From an uncultured Clostridium sp. (GTDB taxonomy: Bacteria; Bacillota; Clostridia; Peptostreptococcales; Peptostreptococcaceae): a stretch of 50,323 nucleotides of DNA. Under the pieces are notes generated by a model, which was not told the origin of the DNA, made no database searches, and saw nothing but the letters and a program-made list of their open reading frames with translations. The position numbers were made by a program, and so were the translations under genes. The stretch is from positions 1 to 50,323 of the forward strand of contig CAMBXR010000014.1 in assembly GCA_945871955.1 (NCBI GenBank), given 5' to 3'. Positions 8,390 to 15,663 of the stretch are shown piece by piece (position 1 is the first letter of the stretch; every line of letters begins with the position of its first letter).

Positions 8390-9370
8390 ATGAAATTATT
8401 TATGAATGAATACAAAGGATATATATTCACTTATTATGTAGGGCTTATAATAACTCTTACGTATTGTAAACTTATGAATTTTATAAAAGCATCAGAGATA
8501 ATCTATATATTATTATTTAATACTTTTATTGTAAGTAGCTTTATAATCTACAAGTATGTAACAACTAAAAGAGCTTATGAATTTCTTGAAAAAGGCATAG
8601 AAAATTTAGATGAATCTATATTAGATTTAGGAAAATCATCTATAGGAAAAAATGTATCTAAGGTGTTAAATCAACAATATAATCAATATAGATTGGAGAT
8701 ACAAGAACAAAATAAAATACATGACGACCATTTAACTTTTATTAATCATTGGATTCATCAGATGAAAACTCCAGTATCTGTAATTAATCTTTTGCTACAA
8801 GAATATGAAGGAGAAGAGATATCATCAAATATACAGCAAGAGTTAGATAAAATAGATAAAGGACTTAATATGGCAATGTATTTTGCTAGATTAGATCAGT
8901 TTCAAAAAGATTTTTCAGTGGAAAAAGTTAATTTATATAATGAAGTTGTAGAACTTATAAATAAAGAAAGACGATTATTTATTAAAAATAAAATAATTCC
9001 TAAAGTAGAATTGGACAAGGATTTAGTGGTATATAGTGATAAAAAGTGGCTAAGATTTATAATAGAACAAATAATAATAAATGGTGTAAAGTACTCAAAG
9101 AATTATGGCAAATATTTGACTATAAAAAATAGAGAAGATGATAAATATATAATAATAGAGATAATTGATGAAGGAATTGGCATACCTAAAAAAGATATAA
9201 AAAGAGTATTTGAGCCATTTTTTACAGGTGAAAATGGACGTGACTTTGGAGAATCAACGGGTATGGGATTATACATAGTAAAGACAGTATGTGATAACTT
9301 AGGTCATAAGGTAGAAATAAAATCGAAAGTTGAAAAAGGTACACAAGTATCAATATTATTTAAAAAATAA
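8390..9370 (+). CDS. bceS: BceS-like intramembrane-sensing histidine kinase
   Basis: 326-residue membrane kinase. Two N-terminal helices (about 11-28 and 35-54) are joined by only a few residues, so there is no extracellular sensor domain; this is the hallmark of BceS-type kinases, which take their signal from the partner transporter. The dimerisation motif WIHQMKTPVSVI carries phospho-acceptor His123. The C-terminal ATPase domain shows N, G1 (IIDEGIGIPKKD), F (FEPFFTGENG) and G2 (STGMGLYIVK) boxes. It is translationally close to bceR (9 bp) and ends in its own terminator, so bceRS and bceAB are separate units. Confidence 0.9.
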   Translation: MKLFMNEYKGYIFTYYVGLIITLTYCKLMNFIKASEIIYILLFNTFIVSSFIIYKYVTTKRAYEFLEKGIENLDESILDLGKSSIGKNVSKVLNQQYNQYRLEIQEQNKIHDDHLTFINHWIHQMKTPVSVINLLLQEYEGEEISSNIQQELDKIDKGLNMAMYFARLDQFQKDFSVEKVNLYNEVVELINKERRLFIKNKIIPKVELDKDLVVYSDKKWLRFIIEQIIINGVKYSKNYGKYLTIKNREDDKYIIIEIIDEGIGIPKKDIKRVFEPFFTGENGRDFGESTGMGLYIVKTVCDNLGHKVEIKSKVEKGTQVSILFKK

Positions 9371-9400
9371 AGTCAATAGTTATAAGCTATTGGCTTTTTA
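9371..9400 (+). terminator. Terminator after bceS
   Basis: AGTCAATAG (9371-9379) pairs with CTATTGGCT (9387-9395, one G-U pair) followed by T5. Confidence 0.7.
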
Positions 9401-9425
9401 AATACACGAAAATATAAATATAAGT

Positions 9426-9460
9426 AAACCTTACATAGATGTAATGTAGATGTAAGGTTT
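9426..9460 (+). promoter_or_regulatory. Probable BceR operator upstream of bceAB
   Basis: A perfect 11-bp inverted repeat, AAACCTTACAT (9426-9436) and ATGTAAGGTTT (9450-9460), around a 13-bp spacer. It ends 15 bp before a possible -35. It is almost identical to the block before uppP, and no other copy was noticed in the window. Confidence 0.75.
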
Positions 9461-9475
9461 GTAGATAGTGAGATT

Positions 9476-9505
9476 TTAACATCTAAATTAAAATTGAAGT
9501 ATAAA
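9476..9505 (+). promoter_or_regulatory. Possible bceAB promoter
   Basis: TTAACA (9476-9481), 18-bp spacer, TATAAA (9500-9505). The weak -35 fits an activator-dependent promoter just downstream of the inverted repeat. Confidence 0.4.
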
Positions 9506-9528
9506 TAAATTTAGAGAAGGAGAACAAC

Positions 9529-10275
9529 ATGGATATTTTAAAAGTAAGTAATTTAAGCAAAGTATACGGAAGTAAGGTAAAATCAAATGCATTAAAAGAT
9601 ATAAGTTTTAGTATAGAATATGGAGAATTTGTAGGAATAATGGGGCCAAGTGGTAGTGGAAAAACTACCCTATTAAATTTAATATCAACTATAGATAAAC
9701 CAACTTCAGGGAAGATTACTTTAGGTGACAAAGAGCCACATAAGTTAAAAGGGGATGATCTTGCGTTATTTAGAAGAAGAGAGCTTGGATTTGTATTTCA
9801 AGATTACAACTTACTAGACACTTTAACAATAGGTGAAAATATAGTTCTGCCATTAACTTTAGAAAATGTGTCTGTAAAAGAGCAAGATGAAAAATTAAAA
9901 AGGGTATCAAAAATACTAGGAATAGAAGATTTATTAGATAAAAGAACTTTTGAAGTATCTGGTGGGCAAGCCCAAAGAACTGCTATTGCAAGAGCTTTAA
10001 TAAATAATCCATCTATAGTTTTAGCAGATGAACCAACAGGAAATCTAGACTCAAAGGCTGCTAGAAATGTCATGGAATTATTAGAAAAAATAAATACAAA
10101 AGAGAAAGTAACAACTATGATGGTAACTCATGACCCAGTGGCAGCAAGCTACTGCAATAGAATACTTTTTATAAAAGATGGTGTAATATACAATGAAATT
10201 TATAAGTCTGATAACAGGATGCAGTTCTATCAAGAAATAATGGATGTACTTTCTTTATTGGGGGGGACTAAGTAA
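9529..10275 (+). CDS. bceA: BceA-like ABC transporter ATPase
   Basis: 248-residue ATPase of the MacB/BceA class. Seen: Walker A GPSGSGKTT (39-47), Q-loop FQDYNLLDTLT, signature SGGQAQRTAIARAL, Walker B VLADEPTGNLDS, and the switch His in MMVTHDP. It powers the BceB permease, which removes cell-wall-active peptides from their lipid-linked targets and also relays flux to BceS. The start follows GAAGGAGA. The last base of its TAA stop is the first base of the bceB start (TAATG), which couples translation of the pair. Confidence 0.93.
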   Translation: MDILKVSNLSKVYGSKVKSNALKDISFSIEYGEFVGIMGPSGSGKTTLLNLISTIDKPTSGKITLGDKEPHKLKGDDLALFRRRELGFVFQDYNLLDTLTIGENIVLPLTLENVSVKEQDEKLKRVSKILGIEDLLDKRTFEVSGGQAQRTAIARALINNPSIVLADEPTGNLDSKAARNVMELLEKINTKEKVTTMMVTHDPVAASYCNRILFIKDGVIYNEIYKSDNRMQFYQEIMDVLSLLGGTK

Positions 10276-12194
10276 TGAATTTTACAGCATTTGCAGTCAA
10301 TAATGTAAAGCGAAATGTTAAATCATATATGGGATATTTTTTTAGCATACTTATATCTTCATCATTACTTTTTTCTTTTAATATGTTTATAAATCATCCA
10401 GATTTAGATACTTCATTATTTGATGATTATTTGATTTTAACAATGAAGGTAACGACAATTATAATTTACGTATTTTTATCTCTATTTGTATTTTACTCAG
10501 CGAGTGTGTTTTTGAAAAGTAGAAATAAAGAGTTTGGTATCTTATACACTTTAGGTATATCAAAGAGACAAGTTAAAAAGATGATTTTTATAGAGAATTT
10601 AGTAATGAACATTTTAGCATCAGTTATTGGAATTGTAGTAGGTTTGATTTTCGCTAAGGTAGTGCTAATTATAATATCTTCATTAATAGGAATAGAGCCA
10701 CTAAAGTTTTATATTCCAGTAAAATCTATTGGTGTAATTATCTTATACTTTACACTATTATCAATATTAACTTCAAATTTTATATATTTTGTAGTTAGGG
10801 AAGACAAAGTCATAAAGTTACTTAAGGGAACACAAGTGCCAAAGTCAGAACCAAAATCATCACCCATATTAGCTATATTGTGCATTATATTATTAGTATA
10901 TGCATACTTTAGAGCAGCAACTGTAACAGAATCAGAGTTAGTAAATAGAATAGTACCAGTAACTTTTATGGTTATTGTAGGAACATATTTATTATTTTCA
11001 CAGCTTAGTGTATTTGTGATAAAAAAGATTAAAGAGAATAAAGTACTTTATAAGAAGAAGACTAACATGTTATGTATAGCAAACTTACATTATAAAATAA
11101 AAGATAATACAAGGATGTTTTTTTTAGTAACAATAACGTCAGCTGTTGCATTTACAGCTATTGGATCTGTGTATTCATATTGGATGAATATACTAGATCA
11201 AGTTGAAGCTGCATATCCACAAGCAATATTTTATGCTACAGAAAATGGTAATTTAAATAGGGATAATGTTTACAAAGATGTGAATTATAATGAGAGTGAT
11301 TATAGAAAAAGAGTAGATTTATTAGAATCTCTATTAGAAAAAGATAAAATATCTTATGAGAAGGTTGAAGGAGAAATTAAAACTATAGTTACAGAAAGCA
11401 CAGGTAATACTGTGAAAATAATTAAAGAGTCTGATTATATTAAGTTATCAAAAGAAAAGAGATTAGAAACAATTGATTTACATTCTAATGAAGTAATATC
11501 ATTATCAAAGTCAAATGTATCAAAATTAAGTATTAATAATAAAAATAATAATGTTATTACTATGGATAATAAATCTATGAAAGTAAAGTATGCAGACAAG
11601 TCTGTTATGCCAGCATATTATAATGCATATGTTGTTAAAGATGATTTTTATAATAATATAAGTTTAGACTGTATAGAGGATAAATTTATAGCGATTGACA
11701 CAAAGGATTATATGAAAACATTAGGTGTAATTAAGAGTTTTGAAGATGTCTATAAAGATGAGGTAGGATATAAACGTTTAACTAAAGCATCTATGGTGGA
11801 TTACGGTAGAATAGCTTATTCAGTTCTTTTATTCTTATCTATTTTTATAGGGCTTATATTTTTCATTACTTCTAGCAGCTTTTTATATAATAAGCTTTAT
11901 GTTGATTGTCAAGATGATAAAAGGAAGTATAGAAATCTTAATAAGATAGGGTTGACTTATAAGGAAATAAGAAAAGCAGTGACAGTAGAGATAGCTACTT
12001 TATTTTTACTTCCTTATATAGTTGCAGTTATTCATTCAGCCTTTGCACTTTTAGCTCTTAAAAATTCCCTTAATGTAGATGTTGCAGGGTCTTCGTTTTT
12101 AGTTATGGGAAGCTTTTTTGTAGTTTTACTTATATATTTCTTAATTGTAAGACAAGGTTATTTAAATGAAATAAAAGAACATTTGGTAGATTAA
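10275..12194 (+). CDS. bceB: BceB-like ABC transporter permease
   Basis: 639-residue FtsX-type permease of the Bce family. Four N-terminal membrane helices begin near residue 20; more follow around 200-245 and 280-300. A large extracellular domain of about 200 residues (~308-511), the peptide-sensing part, precedes the last three helices (about 512-532, 565-590, 600-622). The protein forms a complex with BceA and BceS in the membrane. Start and stop are coupled to bceA. The last 109 codons are duplicated as a fragment at 15011-15345. Structured element D follows its stop by about 10 bp. Confidence 0.92.
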   Translation: MNFTAFAVNNVKRNVKSYMGYFFSILISSSLLFSFNMFINHPDLDTSLFDDYLILTMKVTTIIIYVFLSLFVFYSASVFLKSRNKEFGILYTLGISKRQVKKMIFIENLVMNILASVIGIVVGLIFAKVVLIIISSLIGIEPLKFYIPVKSIGVIILYFTLLSILTSNFIYFVVREDKVIKLLKGTQVPKSEPKSSPILAILCIILLVYAYFRAATVTESELVNRIVPVTFMVIVGTYLLFSQLSVFVIKKIKENKVLYKKKTNMLCIANLHYKIKDNTRMFFLVTITSAVAFTAIGSVYSYWMNILDQVEAAYPQAIFYATENGNLNRDNVYKDVNYNESDYRKRVDLLESLLEKDKISYEKVEGEIKTIVTESTGNTVKIIKESDYIKLSKEKRLETIDLHSNEVISLSKSNVSKLSINNKNNNVITMDNKSMKVKYADKSVMPAYYNAYVVKDDFYNNISLDCIEDKFIAIDTKDYMKTLGVIKSFEDVYKDEVGYKRLTKASMVDYGRIAYSVLLFLSIFIGLIFFITSSSFLYNKLYVDCQDDKRKYRNLNKIGLTYKEIRKAVTVEIATLFLLPYIVAVIHSAFALLALKNSLNVDVAGSSFLVMGSFFVVLLIYFLIVRQGYLNEIKEHLVD

Positions 12195-12203
12195 ATTAAT
12201 CGA

Positions 12204-12272
12204 GGGTATGATTGTTTAGAATCATCCCCACCATTCAAACCTTCGAAAAAGAGGATAAGAAACTACTAAGTT
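12204..12272 (+). repeat. Structured 3'-UTR element, copy D, interrupted in its terminator
   Basis: GGG (12204-12206) with CCC (12226-12228) and inner ATGATT/AATCAT, then the core CCACCATTCAAA..TTCGAAA, then ACTACTAAGTTTA as in copy B. Similarity to copy B stops abruptly at that point, in the loop of what would be the terminator. The sequence of an IS3-type relic begins there, so the second terminator arm is missing. Confidence 0.6.
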
Positions 12273-12853
12273 TATATAAAGAGGACCCTTTTTCAAGGAT
12301 ACAAGAAAAAAGCCATAGCTAAGATACAATCAAAAGTTGATTTCTAAATTTAATAGGAATCAGCTTTTTTTAATTCCATTGGTATTTGAAATTATTATAA
12401 ATCTATATAGTCATATACTAAAATTTGTAACTCTTCAAATGTATTACAGTTTTTATAATGTATCTCATATTTCATATGATTAAAGAATGACTGTGCGAAG
12501 TATTGTCTCAACAATTACCTTTTCTAGACATTGATTGATATAAATTATTCTTTTTAAGTAATTTTTAGAAAATTGGACTAGTATAGTGAGAACCATGATT
12601 AGAGAGAATAAAAGCCTCTTTATGTGGTTTAAATGATTTAAGCTCAATTAATTTATCAACAGTCTTAGTAGAAATTTCTATAGCTAAACTTTTGATAAAT
12701 AATGTGATAATATTTCATTAGTTGATGAATCTTTTATCATAGATAAATATGTCATTTTTCCATTGCCGTAAGGCATATACATAATATGCGTTAAAAATAC
12801 TTTTTATGGTATATTTTACTTGAATTCTCTATTTAGTAAAATTATAAAATATA
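12273..12853 (-). mobile_element. Degraded IS3-family insertion sequence
   Basis: The region from the broken element D to about 12.85 kb contains the remains of an IS3/IS150-type element on the minus strand. The left boundary is supported by the sudden end of similarity between elements B and D. The right boundary is not certain, and no orfA is visible. No intact terminal inverted repeats could be matched. Confidence 0.55.
12319..12785 (-). pseudogene. IS3/IS150-family transposase orfB relic
   Basis: Read on the minus strand in pieces, this gives the C-terminal half of an IS3-type DDE transposase: PYGNGKMTYLS, then ILSNHGSHYTSPIF (the second catalytic Asp region, here Asn), QSMSRKGNC, FAQSFFNHMKYE (the region of the last Glu), and at the end YQWN and LIPIKFRNQL. 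At least three frame changes and several stops break it, and the catalytic DDE triad is not complete, so it is dead. Recognition is by the order of family motifs. Confidence 0.75.
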
Positions 12854-12883
12854 TTGACCTTAGACTATTTAATTAAATATTAT
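12854..12883 (+). promoter_or_regulatory. Candidate promoter for the secreted-protein gene
   Basis: TTGACC (12854-12859), 18-bp spacer, TATTAT (12878-12883). Transcription would start near 12890 and give a leader of about 130 bases containing two strong hairpins. Confidence 0.4.
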
Positions 12884-12899
12884 CATGCTATTTTATATA

Positions 12900-12950
12900 A
12901 AATGTCAATAAATTAAAAAGAAAGTTTTAATTTTAAATTTATTGACATTT
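12900..12950 (+). repeat. 15-bp perfect inverted repeat in leader
   Basis: AAATGTCAATAAATT (12900-12914) and its exact complement (12936-12950) with a 21-base loop. It may be a leader hairpin upstream of the secreted-protein gene or a leftover of insertion-sequence ends. Confidence 0.6.
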
Positions 12951-12959
12951 AAAAAAAGA

Positions 12960-12991
12960 AATACTACATTTATACGTGTGTAGTATTTTTA
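12960..12991 (+). terminator. Terminator-like hairpin 30 bp before a start codon
   Basis: ATACTACA (12961-12968) pairs with TGTAGTAT (12979-12986) followed by T5. It lies so close to the ATG at 13022 that no promoter fits in between, so transcripts of that gene must read through it. It may act as an attenuator. Confidence 0.6.
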
Positions 12992-13021
12992 TACATAGAA
13001 TAACTTTAAGGGAGAATAAAA

Positions 13022-13770
13022 ATGAAAAAGGGGATTAAAAAAAAGTAGCAGCAATATCTTTAATGGGGGTAACGATTTTATCTGGTTTGAATTATGTAAA
13101 TGCAGAGACTCAATATTTACTAAATAATGAAAATCTTGAAAATAATCAAGGTGCAGTGACTATAGTAACTGATGAAGAAGAAAAATTAGCAATACATAAT
13201 GACTTTCTAAAAGTTTTTCCAGAGGAAATGGCTCAAATACAGAAGTTAGGTATGTCAAGATCTAATATAGGTAAAAGTGAGGAAGAGTTAATAGATGAGA
13301 CTAAAGAAATGGAACCGATTATAGATACTGAAAAAGAAGTTAATGGCGACTACTATAGATTAGTCGCATACAGTAATGGTATTTATTCTAAAGTAGGTAT
13401 AAAAGGTGGTACATCAACAACAGGATCTGGATATGTTAACTATAAAAATAGAAAGGCGTATGCCCAACTTTACTCTTCTCTAGCAAATCCTGTATCAGGA
13501 CATACATTTACTGCAATTGCTTCATATACGAATGTAAATGGCGGATATGATTATATATCTAGTGCTCAGCCATATTCATTTTACTTCTGTCAAAATGCAT
13601 ATACTCACTCTAATAAAAAACTAAAAGAGAATTCTTCTGGAAAAGCATATGTTAAATTCTATTATGAGGGAAGATCAGCTTCAACTCCAGTTGAAGTATA
13701 TAATAAATACTATCTTACACTTTATGTAGGAAAAGATACTGCTACTGTAAAGGCTGACTTAAGAGAATAG
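13022..13770 (+). pseudogene. Secreted protein of unknown function, frameshifted in an A8 tract
   Basis: The ATG at 13022 follows AAGGGAGA and begins MKKGIKKK, then meets a stop at 13046. Inserting one A into the eight-A run (13037-13044) joins this to a frame reading VAAISLMGVTILSGLNYVNA, a convincing signal peptide, followed by a ~220-residue mature protein. The rest is open to 13770. The mature part starts acidic (to about residue 115), then is rich in Gly, Ser, Thr and Tyr with a beta-sheet look (YYRLVAYSNGIYSKVGIKGG, YDYISSAQPYSFYF). I do not recognise the family. It may be a dead gene, a phase-variable gene or one that needs polymerase slippage. An internal ATG at 13063 would give a product that lacks the charged signal start. 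Confidence 0.65.
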
Positions 13771-14090
13771 CTATTTTATCAAATAAGATGTTATTATAAT
13801 GGCTTTTGGATTATAAGTAAATTGATAGTATAATGTTTAGTTAATATTTAAATCCTATTATATATGAATAAGGTTGTACTATTAGGAAATTATAATAATC
13901 TAAAATCTGTAGAAAACTTGTGTATTAAAGCAATGCAAACTCATTTGGAAACTTAAAAAGTGGCAAAAACATTCTAAATTCAATGTAAGAATAGGGTTAC
14001 TATTATAATATAATAAAGGTTGCAATTGTTATATATTGCAATTATTATTGTGTTATGATTAGAAAATAAAGAGAATAAAAGGGGGAGATT
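13771..14090. other. Intergenic region with a possible 30-codon ORF and an inverted repeat
   Basis: A short frame at 13864-13956 (plus, 30 codons, MNKVVLLGNYNNLKSVENL...) lacks a convincing ribosome site and may be a gene remnant. TTGCAAT (14020-14026) and ATTGCAA (14035-14041) form a 7-bp inverted repeat just upstream of the lipoprotein gene, after a TATAAT at 14004-14009. This could be an operator near its promoter. Nothing else is clear. Confidence 0.35.
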
Positions 14091-14912
14091 ATGAAAAAAA
14101 TAAATTTGTTATTAGTACTATTGCTTGGTATATTTACAGTTGGTTGTGCTCAATCAAAAACTGAGCAGATTGAATCGTTGCAAGATGCATACTTTACTGT
14201 TAGCAAAAAAATGGACAAAAATGAAGAGGTAAGTATGGATTATATACAATCATTATTAAGTGAATATGATTATGAAGACGGAGGCTCAATAAAAGATGAA
14301 GCAGACGACTTAGAATCTAAATTGCATATATTTAAAAATGGAAAAGAAAAATTAACTATTTCAGAGTCACCGAATTCAAGTGGAAATTTAAATGGTCTAG
14401 CGTATGAAGGAAGTGATAAAACAAATAATATACTTTTATCCTATGAATTTGATAATAACAATCAGCCAACTTTATATACGGATATAAATATAGTAAGTGA
14501 TGTGGAGTTATATGAAAAAATATCAACAATGGTAGATATTAAAAATTCTAATATTTTGAATCAATATAATAAAATAGCTGAAGATGTTTTATTAGACAAA
14601 GAAATTACAGTAGATGATATAAGTAAGATAGTTGACATAGAACCAACTTCAGAAGACTCTATTTACCCAGAGACATCTTTAGAAGTAACTTATTACTCTT
14701 TTAAAGATGGCTCTGAAGTTGTAGGGGCATACTGTATAAAGGGACAAGATAAGGTAAGTAGAGTTTTTTATGGAAATAGTGATATAGTTTTAATGAAAAA
14801 TGTTTTTGACGTAGAACTTCTTAAAAATAGTGATAATATGCAGATTAGTACAGTGAGAAAAGTTGATAGTATTGAAAAACAAGAGGAAATAATAAATGTA
14901 TTATTCCCATAA
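14091..14912 (+). CDS. Putative lipoprotein of unknown function
   Basis: 273 residues. The N-terminus MKKINLLLVLLLGIFTVGC is a type II signal peptide with lipobox VGCA; Cys19 would be lipidated and the protein anchored to the outer face of the membrane. The mature part is acidic, with no cysteines apart from the lipobox and one near the end, and contains two stretches that resemble each other (QDAYFTVSKKMDKNEEVSMDYI and NKIAEDVLLDKEITVDDI), perhaps a tandem domain. The start follows AAAGGGGGAG. It lies between the frameshifted secreted protein and the bceB copy, and may belong to the same accessory insert. The function is unknown. Confidence 0.7.
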   Translation: MKKINLLLVLLLGIFTVGCAQSKTEQIESLQDAYFTVSKKMDKNEEVSMDYIQSLLSEYDYEDGGSIKDEADDLESKLHIFKNGKEKLTISESPNSSGNLNGLAYEGSDKTNNILLSYEFDNNNQPTLYTDINIVSDVELYEKISTMVDIKNSNILNQYNKIAEDVLLDKEITVDDISKIVDIEPTSEDSIYPETSLEVTYYSFKDGSEVVGAYCIKGQDKVSRVFYGNSDIVLMKNVFDVELLKNSDNMQISTVRKVDSIEKQEEIINVLFP

Positions 14913-14981
14913 GAATTTTAAGTACTTATTATTTAATGAAATAAAAATCTAAAAACTTTAATTGTATAGGTCAAACTTCCA

Positions 14982-15008
14982 GGTAGAAATGTATGTTTCT
15001 ACCTTTTT
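14982..15008 (+). terminator. Terminator after lipoprotein gene
   Basis: GGTAGAAA (14982-14989) pairs with TTTCTACC (14996-15003), then T5. The bceB copy begins three bases after the T run. Confidence 0.7.
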
Positions 15009-15010
15009 AA

Positions 15011-15345
15011 ATTTCATTACTTCTAGCAGTTTTTTATATAATAAGCTTTATGTTGACTGTCAAGAGGATAAGAGGAAGTATAGAAATCTTAATAAGATAG
15101 GATTGACTTATAAGGAGATAAGAAAATCAGTGACAGTAGAGATAGCTACTTTGTTTTTACTTCCTTATATAGTTGCAGTTATTCATTCAGCATTTGCACT
15201 TTTAGCTCTTAAAAATTCCCTTAATGTAGATGTTGCAGGGTCTTCGTTTTTAGTTATGGGAAGCTTTTTTGTAGTTTTACTTATATATTTCTTAATTGTA
15301 AGACAAGGTTATTTAAATGAAATAAAAGAACATTTGATAGATTAA
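15011..15345 (+). pseudogene. Duplicated 3' fragment of bceB
   Basis: About 330 bp matching the last 109 codons of bceB (11866-12194) with about ten substitutions, nearly all in the first half; the final ~150 bp differ at one position. The copy starts inside a membrane helix codon stretch (FITSSSFLYNKL) and ends at the same stop codon. It has no start, ATPase partner or extracellular domain, and sits directly behind a terminator, so it should not make a working permease. It is probably what remains of a second bceB, or a segment left by recombination. Confidence 0.85.
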
Positions 15346-15430
15346 AGTTCATGATAAAAAAATACTCCTTTACGGCAATGATAAAAAAATAAAATCAATG
15401 CCTATAAGGGGTATTTTAAAATTAATTGTA
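15346..15430. terminator. Long imperfect hairpin, probable bidirectional terminator
   Basis: AATACTCCTT and GGCAATGAT (15361-15381) pair with ATCAATGCC and AAGGGGTATT (15394-15415). A7 lies before it and T4 after it, so it could end transcripts from either side; the minus-strand direction has the longer U run. Confidence 0.5.
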
Positions 15431-15619
15431 TTAACAACAATAATTATTACAGTTTTTGATTTTTTCCTCCCACCATCCAAAAGCAAATCTTATACCATTG
15501 AAGGAAACAGGTAAAAATCCACCAATATAAACACTAATAGATTCTCCAGGAGCAAGTATAATTTGTCCACTTAAAATTGGTGTTTGACATAATGTTACAT
15601 ATAAATCAAAAAACTCCTT
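15431..15619 (-). pseudogene. Possible gene remnant, start missing
   Basis: The minus strand has an open stretch of about 60 codons that looks like real protein (CQTPILSGQIILAPGESISV, then GGFLPVSFNGIRFAFGWWEE, ending CNNYCC) but has no ATG, GTG or TTG start. It begins inside the terminator of the acetate transporter gene. It may be the 3' end of a gene cut by rearrangement. I do not recognise the family. Confidence 0.3.
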
Positions 15620-15646
15620 TAAATTTACAATTATTATTTAAAGGAG
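15607..15646 (-). terminator. Terminator after acetate transporter gene
   Basis: CTCCTTTAAAT (15614-15624) and ATTTAAAGGAG (15636-15646) form a perfect 11-bp stem. On the minus strand it is followed by U6. Confidence 0.75.
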
Positions 15647-15663
15647 CTTTTATATAAAAGTTA

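Noticed and set aside
12333-12375. Hairpin with T7 after element D as a terminator of bceB
   Set aside because: The stem (AGTTGATT/AATCAGCT) is explained by the end of the minus-strand transposase relic (codons for LIPIKFRNQL). It may still stop transcription, but it is not part of the bceB unit by origin.
12500-12790. IS3-type transposase as an active mobile element
   Set aside because: Several frame changes and stops, no orfA, and an incomplete DDE triad; called a relic instead.
14962-15345. A 127-residue protein starting upstream of the bceB fragment
   Set aside because: The first codons run through a terminator hairpin and have no ribosome site. Only the bceB-derived part is meaningful, as a pseudogene.
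15361-15415. Shared TACGGCAATG between this hairpin and the IS3 relic as a second insertion sequence copy
   Set aside because: Only about ten bases agree, and no transposase-like reading surrounds them; the paired arms explain the sequence as a hairpin.
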